Shown here: piece by piece, positions 10,840 through 22,269 of the stretch
Layout of the letters: every line of letters starts with the position of its first letter
Numbering within the stretch: the stretch's first letter is position 1
The notes under the pieces: generated by a model
Told to the model about the DNA's origin: nothing
Seen by the model: the letters and a program-made list of their open reading frames with translations, nothing else
The model's database searches: none
Position numbers and translations under genes: made by a program
DNA from: Ditylenchus dipsaci
Lineage: Eukaryota > Nematoda > Chromadorea > Rhabditida > Anguinidae
Assembly (NCBI GenBank): GCA_004194705.1
Contig: SADC01001336.1
Location: 343,419 to 407,418, forward strand
Direction of reading: 5' to 3'
Length of the DNA: 64,000 nucleotides

Positions 10840-11815
10840 AATTGTTTCATCCTCATATACTCTTTTTAAAGAGGGGTGCAAATCATGACTATGACTCATA
10901 AATAAAACAATAAATGTCCACTATCTTAATTCGAACTTACATATATTAAAAATTAGACTGCGATAAATACTCCATAAATAACCCACCTCAATAACCCCAT
11001 AAATCGAGTTCATCCAGTGCAAACAAACATAAACTGGAAATGTCACTGCAGTAGTAGGCGCTCTCGTTTTGAACTGGGGCATGATAGCATGGAAATGGAC
11101 ATTTTCGAGGGTTTTTTTTCTTGAATTTCATCTCTAGCACTAGGGTCCTGATTATTATTTATCTGTATAATAGCCCAAACGAAGGCCTAGGATCGTAGCT
11201 ACACATTGGTACATAGAAACATGCGCACTTGAAGAGAAGGATTAGAAATTTTTATTTAAAAACATGCTGGCTTGTATAATCCGCTTCCAGCTGATTTCAG
11301 CTTGTACAAACCCAAATATTTTTGACAAAGTTATGCAATTTTTTTCTACAACTACACATGTTTCTATATACCAACGCGTAACCCCAGTTATAGGCTTTCA
11401 TTTAAGCTATCCTACAGAGATTGCCATAAAGTTGTAGCTAAAATTGAAGAATAGTGAAACGTATTTGATACCATGCCGTTCTACCCTTCAAAGATACTCT
11501 TTGTTTGCCGGGTCAAATCTTGGCGAGCTACCCCATTTCCTAAAGAGATTTTGGTATAAAAACATTTGCATGTGATTCATCATGAAATTCTGACTCTGAA
11601 AAGCTATAGGAAGTCAATAAAACAGTTAGAGGAGGAGGACATATAGACCTACCGTTTTTGCTCTAATAAAGCCACCCCTCTAATAGAGCCACCCCTTTTA
11701 GTTCTGAATGATGACTACTACCTAATAATAAGGTATCCTTAATGAAGACAACTGAAACGTGATTTTTTATAGTCACCAATCAATAGCCACAAATCAAAAT
11801 GGTCACAAAGTGATA
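10840..11815. other. Non-coding stretch, no gene seen
   Basis: AT-rich, with no ORF of note. Positions 11653-11700 hold one degenerate end of a CCGTA-type element (CTCTAATAAAGCCACCCC). Confidence 0.5.
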
Positions 11816-12969
11816 CCGTATAACCTCTTTTAATCCCCCAGGGGGATTATTAATCCACCCTCCTCGGAGGGTGGGGGATTAATAGAGGGAGGGCGATTAT
11901 ACTTCAACCTTTTTAGCGCCGAAGGCGCCGCAAATTTTTTAAAAACGTTATTTTAAAAATTGTAATTCTAATTTATGGAATTAAAAATTCCGCCTATATT
12001 TTTGTCTTACGTGTATTTGACGTCTTAATTTTCGTCTCACCTTTCGCTTACTTTTTTCTTCCACATGATTTTGTATATCCAGAAAGCTACTTTGCGTTCA
12101 AAAGTCGACTTCAGCTGTACAACTGCTCTCCAACAAAGCCAGACCATAAGCCCTAGTGGCGCGAAAGTCTTCCCACCATTCCTTCTCGTTGCGTTGGTAG
12201 CGATGCCGAGTCTCTCCACTCTACGCAACGCCAGTTTCAATATTCCGTACATACTATTAGTGATCTATCAATCGCAGAAGTTGAACAGGTTTTTCGACCC
12301 TAGCGATGCAAATGCTTAGAACACAAATAATTAAATCGTTCGTTTTTTATAACATTTCGGTACATTACCCAGTGTTCATTTCCGTAGTCGAATTTACGGT
12401 TGCGATTTATGCGGCTGCGATCCGCCAGCACTTGAGATCGTCTTGAAATGGGTGGATTGAGCCCGACAGGAATTCTCTGAGGAAGTGATTGTCAAACTGT
12501 TTAATGGTTAGTTTTGATATTTCTCTTTAAGTATCAACGCAATTATTTGCTTTGTGCCTTCAACAAATCCGTCAATGGATCAGAGGATATACAAATAGCG
12601 GGCTTCAAACCAAGTGGGCCAATTGAATGGCCTTGACATTTTTTGCAAGATTAGAGAAAAAAACTAAGTCGAGATTGGTAGGACATTAAAAAAATAAGCC
12701 ACTAGAATGTTGACGAAAACTAGATTTTTATCAAAAATATCAATGAAAATAAGCTGTTCGATAGTGTTTGAAATGAAAGCTGAATTTTATTGGATGAAGG
12801 CCTCGTTTGTGAAAAAAAATGTTGAAAAAGAAATGTTAAAAAAAAAGCAGCAAGGTCACCTCGGGGGATTATTAGAGGGTGGGGATTATTATTCGACCCC
12901 TCTCGGGGGTGTGGATTATTAGAGGGTGGGGGTTTAATAGAGGGTGGGGGATTGATAGAGGTTATACGG
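11816..12969. mobile_element. CCGTA-type TIR element, large member (1154 bp)
   Basis: Ends CCGTATAACCTCTTTTAATC and GATTGATAGAGGTTATACGG, flanked by TA. The ends contain G-rich GGGGGATTATTA/GGTGGGGG units. Two opposed ORFs at 12037-12319 overlap each other; neither shows a transposase motif I know. It is much longer than the 150-320 bp relatives and may carry a decayed or foreign core. Confidence 0.65.
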
Positions 12970-13260
12970 TAGTTCAATTCATCAGTAATGAGTCTTTTTG
13001 ACACATACAAACTAACAACAAAAAAGATTAGCGAAAACGCAACTCGCATAAAGACTTACCCCAACTCGCACAAGCCTTAACTCAAATAACCTATTAGTCC
13101 CTTGTTAACTATTGGTCCTCTGTTGTTTTTATGGCAGTGCTTGGTCGCATGGTAGGTAGGCAAGAATACATTAGGATGGACTCTTACTTGTAATCTAATT
13201 TACATCGACCTTGGCACCTGTTTACTTGGGGGGGGGGTCTTTTTTGGTCAACTATAAATA

Positions 13261-13916
13261 GTGTTTAGACGTCTTCTAAGTAATTTTTATACGCTAAAAA
13301 CGATAAAAAAGTTGTTTCCGAACATTTTCCGTACTAAAAAGTTAGGATTTCGAGAAAATTTTGGTTACCATAAGTCGACCAATTGCCTTGGTCCCCAAGC
13401 TAAATACACCAACAAGGGTACCTGGATATCCCTAAAAATACCGGAAAGTTGGGATTCAAACATAGTTTTGTTAGCTGGGGCCTACTGCATAAAGAAACTC
13501 TGGTATGCATATTGTTTTTATGCATCCAGAGTCATTTTCAAGTGATTTGCGTCTAAGGTATGTGGGTGTGCGCATCTCAACCCCAAGCAACCAAGCCCCC
13601 TGCGCCCCGAAGGGAGCGCAGGGGGCTTGGTTGCTTGGGTTGAGATGCGCGCACTCACTTACCTTAGACATAATTCCGAGCAAGACTCTTGATCAAAAAT
13701 ACATGTAGATCCCTTTTTGCCTAGCTCCAGTGACCAAAACGCGGTAGGATACCTTAATACCCGATATTTTAGCTTGAAGGACCAAGGCAATCGGTCAATT
13801 TATAGTAACCAAAATTTTTTTGAAAACCTATTTTTTACTGCGGAAATTGTTTGGAAACTACTTTTTTATCGGTTTTAGCAATAAAAATTACTAATTACTA
13901 ATAGGATGTCTAAACA
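13261..13916. mobile_element. Fold-back element with GTGTTTAGAC ends
   Basis: Left GTGTTTAGACGTCTTCTAAG and right GTCTAAACAC are mirrored, and pairing continues for about 150 bp inwards (ACGATAAAAAAGTTGTTTCC with GGAAACTACTTTTTTATCGG). The centre holds the ATGCATCCAGAG hairpin and a GC-rich stem around 13590-13650 (CCCCCTGCGCCCC with its inverse). No coding content. Confidence 0.7.
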
Positions 13917-14090
13917 CTCCCCAAGTAAACAAGTTCCTCGACCTTTAAAAAAGGTGTAAAAAGGCATGAGCACTCAAAATTAGCTCCCCTTGCTGAAACA
14001 TGTTAGTAAATCCAAGTAACGATTTTTTGTAGATGGATTCAGATCAGGTCTTCGGTGTGTACTAATAGGATTTGTACTAACCGTATTCTC

Positions 14091-14270
14091 TTTAATATAC
14101 GGGCATGCCCGTCTATTTTCTAACCTCCCAAAAAGGTTGTGACTTCACCTTAAAACTGCAATAAAACATGGTTTACCCTCCTAGTTTTGTCCCTAAGGAG
14201 TACCCGTCTTTAAGAGAGTGCCCTTCAAAAGAGAGTGTCCGTCTATCAGAGAAAATACGGCATTTTAAGA
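14091..14270. mobile_element. CCGTA-type TIR element, degenerate
   Basis: Ends CCGTATTCTCT and AGAGAAAATACGG. Inside are GCCCGTCTATTTTCT and its inverse AGAGAGTGTCCGTC. The TA duplication is not preserved on both sides. Confidence 0.5.
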
Positions 14271-14279
14271 CTTCAAAAT

Positions 14280-14980
14280 TCATTTTTTTCAGAATTTTCC
14301 GTCAAAATCTTTGTTCGAGCATCCACAATCCTTGAAAATTTATATTTGAAAATGCTTTGTTGTTAGTTCAATAAATTTTGATGATTAAATTCTCACGTAT
14401 AATATACCAAAGTCACGACCCGATAGTTAACCCCTTGTACAAGGCATTCAAAATATAGATCCACCCCTCCATTAGATATCAACATTGTAGATTGTAGCAT
14501 ACATAGTAGTTAAAATTTTCGGATCCATCAGAAATTGCAACTCACTTCGGATTCATTGCCGAAATTTTCCGACAACCCAATAAATAAGCTGAAGTAATTT
14601 AAAAAACTAAAGCATAATCAAAAGTTTTAGATTCGACAGCATCTCTGGGTCACAGTGGTCTATTCGAGACAAATCTGTTTCTAAAGGGTCGATTAGATGC
14701 AGTTGACACCCAATGTTTTAAATTTTGATCAAGCATATACAAATTTTCGAGGCAGTTGTTGGAAAATACTTTCCTAGATGACTTTCTCAATTCAAATTTA
14801 TTAATATCAAATTCAAGATAATTTCTCTGACCCTATCTTAACAGGTTCGCATTTCGGTACTAGGAAATAATTTACTTGAAAAAGCTACATAAATTTGTAG
14901 ATTCTATTATATATTATCAAAAGTTTGAATAGTTAGGTAAGAAAAGTGTCTTGAATCTACCGTCTCAAATCAAATTTGTC
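14280..14980. other. Non-coding stretch, no gene seen
   Basis: AT-rich, without ORFs above the cutoff or any recognised repeat ends. Confidence 0.5.
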
Positions 14981-14985
14981 TCAAA

Positions 14986-15462
14986 TCATACTTTTACGGT
15001 CACTGACACTAATTTTAGCGGTTGCAGTAATTGGCGAACAAGTTGATTGAACACGTTGACATAAAGGTCGTGCAGCTTTCTTTCTTTCAAATTCTTGGCT
15101 GAACCAAAAGTCGACTCGGTTGTCGCGTGGCATCCTTCGGTGGCGCATCTACAGAATTGTTTGGTTCCATCGGCGCTCTTCTTGCCCTTGTGCATCAGAC
15201 ACTGTCCACATTGAGCCATTCTTCCGCCTTTGTTAGACAGAAATTTCATTGCAAGCGTATCTGCAAAAAAATGAAGGATCGAAAGTACGAGACTGCCAAA
15301 CACAAACAAAAACAAAGGCCAATAAAAATTTGAGCGAAAGCAAGAACCAAACAAAAAAAAGCGGCAATTCAAATTTTTATCCCAGTTTTTACCGTCCCAG
15401 TTTTTACTGGACACCGTCAAGCAACGTCGCGCTTGACTAGAAGGAAGTTTAATTTTGAACAA
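14986..15462 (-). pseudogene. FLYWCH-like zinc-finger fragment, probably transposon-derived
   Basis: A 158-codon minus-strand ORF. Around residues 70-120 it reads KFLSNKGG..., KKSADGTKQFCRCATEGC, HATTESTFG. A short glycine/lysine lead, then CRC, a further Cys and a following His resemble the FLYWCH fold found in Mutator-like transposases and related host proteins. The N-terminal 60 residues are hydrophobic and look non-homologous, perhaps intron or flank read through. No catalytic domain is present. I infer a fragment of a FLYWCH-bearing transposon; a host exon is the alternative. Confidence 0.4.
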
Positions 15463-15542
15463 ATTTTAAATGCAGACAAAAAGTACTTCGACAAATATTT
15501 ATGAAATAAAAGAGCTGTCCCCGCGAATTCAAAAACGGTTGC

Positions 15543-16305
15543 AGTATAGAATCCCCCCACGGGGAGTGATCAGATCCAGGAGATAACATCATATTCGTGT
15601 TTCTCGACCCCGATTTCATGAGAAAGCCGGCTGTTTTTTAATTCTGAGAAAAAAAATTCGATCCACAGGGAGGGTATCATGGTTTCTTAGTCAAAATTTC
15701 AAAAATATAAATTCACGCCTTTTGAATTTTAAAGTGATTAAGGGCTGTATTGGTAGGGGAAGGGAATAAAAGAGGGCCACTTTTATGGCAGAACATTATA
15801 AATTTGAATATCTGTATTCTTCGACTGCCTCACCATGTTTTTTAACTGGGCCGTGGCAAAAAGAGACTCTATATGCATTTTATGGTCAAGAGTACTTCTC
15901 GGAATCATGTCTGAGGAAAGTGTGTGCTTTAGACACGAATCACTCGAAAGTGACTCTGGATGCATGAAACAGCATGCATACCAGAGTTTATTTATGCGGT
16001 ACGCCCCAGTATTCAAAACTATGTTCAACATCTTCTTGTTAGTGGGCCCTGTATGATTAGTGGCCCTCTTTTATTCCCTTCCCCTCCCTATACAGCCCTT
16101 AATCCCTTCAAAATTCAAAAGGCGCCAGTTCAAATTTTCCCAATTTTGACTAAAAACCATAATACCCCCCTGTGGATCGAAAAAATTTTTTTCTCAGAAT
16201 TAAAAAAACAGCCGGCTTTCTCATGAAATCAGGGTCGAGAAACAGGAATATGATGTTATCTCCTCGATCTGATCACTCCTCGTGGGGGGGGGGGGATTCT
16301 ATACT
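15543..16305. mobile_element. Long fold-back element with GTATAGAATCC ends
   Basis: Arms of about 250 bp: left TATAGAATCCCCCCACGGGG, ATATTCGTGTTTCTCGACCC, AAGGGCTGTATTGG; right CCCTATACAGCCCTTAATCC, GGGTCGAGAAACAGGAATAT, GGATTCTATA. The centre (15800-16050) holds the GGATGCATG/CATGCATACC hairpin. Partial arms recur at 49.31-49.54 and 54.12-54.36 kb. Non-coding. Confidence 0.75.
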
Positions 16306-16319
16306 CAAGCCATTTTAGC

Positions 16320-17175
16320 TAATTTTTGTTGCATAAATGAGTGTACTATCCGAATTTTTTCGTTCAATCAGCCTCATATTTTTGCAAATAAAAGGAGAAA
16401 ATAAGGAAGCAGCTAGAGAATATCCAGCATGGCGCTGCCTGCCACTACCATACCAACAGGTACATCACCAGCACAATAGGGCTTGCTTTGTGCCTATTAT
16501 CTTCTCCGCCTTCCCTACGCACCTATGTGGATCTAGCACCATTGCCTGTCTCTCCCTTCACAAATTTTTAGTGTGTTTGGGAAAGCAGGAAGTGGAGTAG
16601 AGTGCGCCGGATTGTCGCTCACTTTCTTTCTCTTACCTGCCTTCTCTTCATCAAACATTGAGTTCAAATAGGTCAATGCACTGCTGCTGGTAAACTAGTA
16701 GCAGTGGCAAATTTTGGATGAAAATCAAAATTGGTTGATTAACGACTTTGATTAGCGAGAGTCTTATAAAACGAATGGCATTTATGTATAAGGAGGAGAA
16801 GTGTCATTACTTACCATGTTTTGGTCACATATCTGCATTAGCAAGCCACTATGACCGAACTTTCAGCAGATCACAGCCCCTTAAAATTCAAAATCATAAT
16901 CACTTTGAAAACAGCAAAACGCCAAGAATTTTTGAAAAATAATTTTTTCAATGTGTTTTTTTTATTTCACGACCCCCGAAAATTTGAATCCTGGTGCAGT
17001 ACAAGAATATTTTTTTGCAAAATTCAAATTTTTAATCGAAAATGTTATGCTGTTTCTTACCACAGTTTTAAAAATGTGTGATTCGATGATTTTATGGCAA
17101 AGATCCGCTTTTCAACAACCTCTATTATCTCAAAAGACTCAAAACTCTATCTTTATTCGTCTGAAAACAACAAAC
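16320..17175. other. Non-coding stretch with a less AT-rich patch
   Basis: Positions 16400-16710 are richer in GC, with CTGCTGCTGG, AGTAGCAGTGG and CACCAGCAC words like the upstream islands of the FLYWCH gene. Several short overlapping ORFs at 16748-17187 have no motif. Confidence 0.35.
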
Positions 17176-17179
17176 ACTA

Positions 17180-17830
17180 TAAATTAGTGGAGAACAACGA
17201 TAAAATGAACGAGAATGAATAATTATTTCTTGATACTGACAGAGCAACCCCTTCTCTTCGACGCAGCCTATTTCTTGGGCGAGCCATCAGCACTTGGACA
17301 TAAGAATCACTGCCAAAACTTCTTCCCAACTGACAGCGCACCATAGGAAACTTACAAAAGATGATTGCATGCATTATCAGACGCTGAAAGCAAAGAAGTA
17401 AAAGCTCTACAGGCTCTGAAAAAACTCAGGAGAACATTACCTGGACAATCAGAAAGCCTCACATAAACTCGACCTGAGCATCTCCAGTCTTTTCAGCTCT
17501 AGCATTGACGACATCCTTGGCACGCTTCATCGACACGGTCTTCCCTGCTTTAGCAGTCGTTTGCTCAGACGAGACACTTCAGCAGACTGCAAAGCTAGTG
17601 AATACCTGAATGACGGACACGTTAAAAATGCTGTGGTAACATGGAAACAGCATAAGCTGTTGAGGTCCTACATAAGCCTGAACTATCTATCGCACAGAAA
17701 ACTGACCTTCCATTTTTTTTTGATTGCGGCTGAACGAATTCCGGAGAGAGACACACCAGCCGGATGACTATTTCTTGACCGCGGGCTTGCTCCTTGCCTC
17801 TTTTCGAGCTTGAATTGCGAGTCCTCATGG
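17180..17830 (-). CDS. Possible spliced minus-strand gene, unrecognised
   Basis: Minus-strand protein-like pieces are rich in Lys/Arg: MRTRNSSSKRGKEQARGQE at 17828-17772, KAGKTVSMKRAKDVVNARAE near 17560-17490, and RPRNRLRRREGVALSV near 17290-17240. Credible splice signals lie between them, e.g. CCAG/GTAATG and TTTTTTCAG near 17450. I could not build one open model: frames change and stops occur. It may be a real gene for a basic (nuclear?) protein, or the remains of one. Function unknown. Confidence 0.25.
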
Positions 17831-17834
17831 TACC

Positions 17835-18540
17835 TACAAATTATACCAAATTTCATTCCGTCGAAAAATCTAAAAAAGTCGTAGATTTTAGTACGGGTCA
17901 TACACCAAAAGATAGCCCAGACATTCAGCTACAAGAAAAGTCATTTTCGATTTCGCATAGTCAGAAATTTAGAAGCTAGAGGTCGCTTGAAGCAAACAAC
18001 TGGTATTTTTACGAGTAAGATTAGGGGTTTTTGCGTTTTCTGTCTAACTTTTGTATAAAACCACCCAAATTTGTATCTTTTGCACACTCCTTCGGTACGA
18101 AATCGTAGCAAATTTACTTTTCTATCGGGCTACAGCCCCCATTTTCGAGCTTTCAAATATAACACAGAATTTCAGACCAGTTATAGCTGCAAAGCGAGAG
18201 GATGTGTTTCGGTATAGTTTTCGAAAACTTCATTATAAACTCAAAAATTTGCTTATTTTTGAGGTGACTGATGACTTATTTTAATGCCCTGAATGTGAGT
18301 TTTTTTTCGGATAAGTTTACCTGAGACAGATAAGAATGAAATCCGTTACAGACCTAGGATTACTTGGAGTTACATGTATAGAAATCTCATTCAATTTTCG
18401 AATTTTTTGATTTGGCGCAAAAATCGTAAATTGATAATGATTTGAATTTTAAGGGGCTGTGAGATTCGGCTATTCTAAAAACATTCCGTAAAACGTTTGA
18501 TAGGTGACACTTATTCCACACAAAATTTTTTTAAAAACCT
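17835..18540. other. Non-coding stretch, no gene seen
   Basis: AT-rich; the short ORFs overlap in several frames and show no motif. Confidence 0.45.
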
Positions 18541-18667
18541 ATCACGATCAGTGTTTTCAAAAAGCAGAAACAGAATATCACAAGCATAAGCATAATTTCG
18601 AGACCAGAAACAGAATTACTGTCAAAATCAATCGTAATTCTGTTTCTGCTTTTGAAATGGGCGTTAC

Positions 18668-18836
18668 TTTTTTTTTGCCGCAAATATACACTTTTTGCCG
18701 CAAATATACTTTTTTTTGCCGCAAATCTGCTTTTGCCGCAAATATACACTTTTTTGCCGCAGATTTTCACTTTTTTGCCGCAAATTTTCACTTTTCTGCC
18801 GCAAATTTGATTCTGCCGCAAATATACTTCTGCTGC
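18668..18836 (+). repeat. Left TIR tandem array of MULE 1
   Basis: About eight or nine degenerate units of TTTTTTGCCGCAAATATACAC, alternating AAATATAC, AAATCTGC and AAATTTTC variants. The cysteine-rich ORFs read across it are artefacts of the period. Confidence 0.85.
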
Positions 18837-18953
18837 AAAGTTTCTTCATATATATGGCGGCCTTGTTAGTGGTCTTGGATGTGATATTGAGTTTGCTTCG
18901 ATATTAACGGAATAACTTGGGAGCCCTGCTTGAAAATTATATACCGCGTAACT

Positions 18954-19099
18954 TTTTTCAATCCCTCACCCTCTAATAATCCTCTTACTCATTTTATCAG
19001 CTACCATTTTAGTGTTAAGGCCGTTCCTTTTTAACACTTTCTGAATTTTTCAGGGGTTGAACATCAATTCTCCATGGTGTATTGGTAGAGGTTATAGGG
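18954..19099. mobile_element. Decayed CCGTA-type element inside MULE 1
   Basis: Left CCGCGTAACTTTTTTCAATC and right TATTGGTAGAGGTTATAGG, next to TA, with AACATCAATTCTCCATGG in the right arm. Several substitutions; probably an old nested insertion. Confidence 0.5.
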
Positions 19100-19233
19100 T
19101 ATGTCAATAAAAATTATCTCTTACAACTACTAGACTGCTTTTGCCCAAAGCTACAGAAAAGCATTTCTGATATTTATTTGAAAAGCCAACGACATTAACA
19201 ACAACGGAGAATTTATCATAACAAAAACGAATT

Positions 19234-20328
19234 TTAACTAAATGACAGGGCTCTGGATGCTAATTTTGGACGGCCCATTTTTCTTTTTCTCTGAAGCAGA
19301 TTCTCATTTACAAACTCCGCAGTAGACGAAGCCAGTTGAAGCAGAGCGACATCCTTCGAAATAGTTTCACGGACAGGGTCCATAACTTTTGGCTGCAACT
19401 TCTTCTTCAAGTTCATTTTCACATGCGCATAGCACATAGCTCGCTTAATCAGCATCCAGACGTTCTTCGCTGCTAAAAATGCTATGAGCAAAAAAACAAA
19501 ATCAAAATTAGCAACCTGCGGAAATCATTGTGTCTCCGTCACCCATAATAATTTCAGGGATATAATTCAGAGCTGAAATTGCTTCGAAGAATCGCTCATA
19601 ACACCAAGTATTTTCATTTGATACCAAAGCTAGATGAGTAGCGAAGAAGTGCTGCTCTGCATCCGAAAATCCACAGACCTGAAGTTAATTAATAAAGCAA
19701 CAAGGCAGGTCAAAGAGTTTTACCATAACTGGAAAGCCGTGCCAATTCATGTTTGATAGAAGGCGGCAGCGGATCATTTCCCTTTGTGTTTTCTTTGAAC
19801 ATTACGGTCATCCCTAACCAAAAAATATTAAAAAACCTGTATTTTCCCTTGTATAATCAGAGCAGTCGAATCCAATTCTTGTTTCATCAATTCTTTGTGT
19901 TGGTCCGAAAGCTTTGGCTGACTCACCGGCACGTGATCATGGCTACCTTTGCTTTGCTCTACGATCACCTTAAATTACACTTTACAGGTTGACCTTGTTA
20001 TACCATCATCAAACCTTGAAGTTATCCTGCGGATAAAGGACTCGGAGCTTGATACTGCATCGATAATTTTTCATACGAGCATATCGGCACTGATATTCCT
20101 CTGTCTTGTTGGCGCTCAGATCTCTCGTATGCGGACTTAATTGAATAAATATGCGCAAAATTATGAATAAAAAAAAATTACTTACTTTCTCTAGTTGACT
20201 TTCTCATCCTTAAACCACTGATTGAAATCTTCGTCGTTGGCGAATTCTCTCTCACGCACATAGACCGTAGCAGCCCCTCGTTTGCTACCTGGAACACCTA
20301 GAGAACTGTGTCGTACAGTAGCTGACAT
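19234..20328 (-). pseudogene. MULE transposase with FLYWCH-like finger, six exons, near-intact
   Basis: Minus-strand exons: 20328-20186, 20135-20015, 19968-19837, about 19790-19724, 19678-19516 and 19481-19234. The introns with two firm ends are 34-50 nt. The first three exons carry a zinc finger (EYQCRYARMKNYRCSI, then SHDHV). Exons 4-5 read WHGFPVMVCGFSDAEQHFFA, then ALVSNENTWCYERFF and IIMGDGDTMISA, which I take to be the second catalytic Asp of the MULE DDE domain. Exon 6 has LIKRAMCYAHVKMNL, the Cys/His block typical of MULEs. Defects: an in-frame TAG near the end of exon 1 (20191-20193) and a frame problem entering exon 4, where the first catalytic Asp should lie. It would cut and paste this element; now probably inactive. 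Confidence 0.8.
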
Positions 20329-20387
20329 TACACCTGCGGTTGCTAAAAAAGACAGATATAAAGGCATTTGACAAATGTAAAATCTCA

Positions 20388-20642
20388 ATTCGCGGCAAAA
20401 GCATATTTGCGGCAGAAAAGTGTATATTTGCGGCAGAATCAAATTTGCGGCAGAAAAGTGAAAATTTGCGGCAAAAAAGTGAAAATCTGCGGCAAAAAAG
20501 TGTATATTTGCGGCAAAAGCAGATTTGCGGCAAAAAAGTGAAAATCTGCGTCAAAAAAGTGTATATTTGCGGCAAAAGCAGATTTGCGGCAAAAAAAAGT
20601 ATATTTGCGGCAAAAAAGTGTATATTTGCGGCAAAAAAAAGT
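20388..20642 (-). repeat. Right TIR tandem array of MULE 1
   Basis: About twelve units of GTGTATATTTGCGGCAAAAA type, the inverse of the left array and somewhat longer, so the two arms differ in copy number. Confidence 0.85.
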
Positions 20643-20719
20643 AACGCCCTTTTGAAATTATGCTTGTGCTTCTGCCTGTGCCATTCTGTTTCTGCTTTTT
20701 GAAACACTGGTCACAATAT

Positions 20720-21235
20720 TAGGGATTTCCTTCATTTTTAGAATAGTCTTAAACTCTAGGTCTCACGAATCGTACAACTGTCCGTCGTATTTGCCCTAAG
20801 CCGGCTGGCAAATGTGTTGCTAAAGTATGTTCTATCGAGTTTTCATTAATAAAACTTTTATAAAAATTTTATACCACCACCTGGATACCACATGGGCACC
20901 CACCATGTGGGTACTAACATCAAATACCAATGTTTTGCTTAGCTCACTGAGAGTGAGAATCTCAGTGAGAATAGTCAGTGAGATTTTGTTTCAACCCCTC
21001 AAAAGTCTGCAAATTCGGTGATAGGTTTTGAAATTTTTGGGTGCCTAGCCGAAATTTAAAAGGTCGAATTGGTAGAGCTCGTTGAATATCGCAAAAAAAG
21101 AGTGATGCGAAAAATTTTCTCTCGCTGAAATATAGGTATTTGTAGTAAAGGTAAGTCGGCCTGTTAGAACAAATACGGTACTCAATTTTTTCTCAAATAA
21201 TTATCTTTTTTCGTTGAAAATTAAAAGGAGGCACT
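20720..21235. other. Non-coding stretch, no gene seen
   Basis: AT-rich; includes small direct repeats such as CACATGGGCACCCACCATGT and GAGTGAGAATCTCAGTGAGA near 20890-20980. No gene. Confidence 0.45.
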
Positions 21236-21239
21236 AGGT

Positions 21240-21860
21240 CCCCGATTCCAACTATTGATGTTTCACATTTGCAATGGCGGCAACCAACTCACTACTATGC
21301 ACACCCATCAACATTTCGCCATCGTTCAAAGGTAGGGCAGGCAAGTCTCTTTTTCTCATAGACACACAGCACACAAACACTCCAAATTGCCGCACACCCA
21401 CCCAGCCCCTAAATCAAGAAAGAGAAGACATAGAATGAGAGAGTGGGCACAATCAATTACCCACCAACTATATGGTATGGTAAGCAGCTGGCAGGCTGTT
21501 GTTGTCCCCTGTCCTCTCCCCACTCCTCCTGCTATGCCCTTTGAATTCGATGAAAAGAAGGCCAGGCGCCGCCGCCACCTCACTAATACGTTTGTTGATC
21601 AATCTGAGCACCGTCGGCGGCAGACAGGCAGAGAAAAGCAGGGAAAGGAAAAATTGTGCCCATTTACCAGCCTGTGCCTTCCTTCCTCTTGGATCGCCGT
21701 GCTCGAGAATTCTTCCTTTGGTTCTCTGATCTAGTTAGTGGAAATGAAGAAGGAGGAGAACTAGAAAATCGGGTCTGTGATGGAATTGCAGGGCAGAGTT
21801 AGGCGGACTGATGGCAAAGGCACCATTTTGCATCTATTTGTGGCTGCTGCTGATGTTGAT
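21240..21860. other. Less AT-rich island upstream of the FLYWCH gene
   Basis: Stands out by CACACACC-, GCCGCCGCC- and CTGCTGCTG-type words. ORFs run through it in three frames on both strands, which means it lacks stops rather than codes. It may be a regulatory or untranslated region. Confidence 0.3.
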
Positions 21861-22020
21861 GCCTCTCCTACTTTTTATACTACTCCTTTTTGATTGAGTT
21901 AGGGAATTAGGTATATTGCTGTTGAAATGCACTTAATAATTTTCTTTGAAAACGGAGGAAACTTACCTATTTCTAAAATTTCCTTCTTTTCCTTTAATTT
22001 CCTTAACTTTTTTCCTTAAA

Positions 22021-22260
22021 GGGGCATACCAGCGCGTTACACCGCAAATTAAGGCGGGGAACAGCAAGCCTTCAAAAATTGTCCTTGTTTTCACTCGTCT
22101 CATGTCAATTCTGATACTTATGACCTTATACTACTTTTAAAAATAGGCAGAAAACTTTCATCGGGTCAGGTAGAACGCTTATAGAAGACAGTCATGACTC
22201 ATGAGAAAAATAAATTGCTGGTCCTCGCCTTAATTGCAGTGTAACGCGCTGGTTCGCCCC
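22021..22260. mobile_element. TIR element with GGGGCATACCAGCGCGTTAC ends (240 bp)
   Basis: Left end GGGGCATACCAGCGCGTTAC, then GCAAATTAAGGCG; right end, inverted, GGGGCGAACCAGCGCGTTAC, then TGCAATTAAGGCG. A GGGG start and AT-rich flanks would suit a PIF/Harbinger- or hAT-type MITE, but no target duplication is clear. Confidence 0.7.
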
Positions 22261-22269
22261 TATAAGTTC

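Larger units (their letters stand above)
18549..20709 (-). mobile_element. Mutator-like element (MULE 1), 2161 bp, with tandem-repeat TIRs
   Basis: Inverted ends begin CAGTGTTTTCAAAAAGCAGA and, from the right, CAGTGTTTCAAAAAGCAGAA, followed on both sides by a GCATAATTTC segment and GGGCGTTACTTTTTTTTGCC. Each arm then becomes an array of roughly 20-nt TTTTTGCCGCAAATATACAC units. The flanks ATCACGAT (18541-18548) and GTCACAAT (20710-20717) fit a decayed 8-9-bp target duplication, as expected for Mutator. The interior encodes a minus-strand MULE transposase. The arm arrays and core are arranged like a single insertion. Confidence 0.85.

Noticed and set aside
12037..12319. Transposase of the 1154-bp CCGTA element
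   Set aside because: The opposed ORFs overlap and I see no DDE, HTH or zinc-finger motif in either.
18504..18869. Cys/Phe-rich ORFs on both strands (also at 20285-20707)
   Set aside because: They are readings of the 20-nt GCCGCAAAT tandem array of the MULE arms; the repeat period, not selection, keeps them open.
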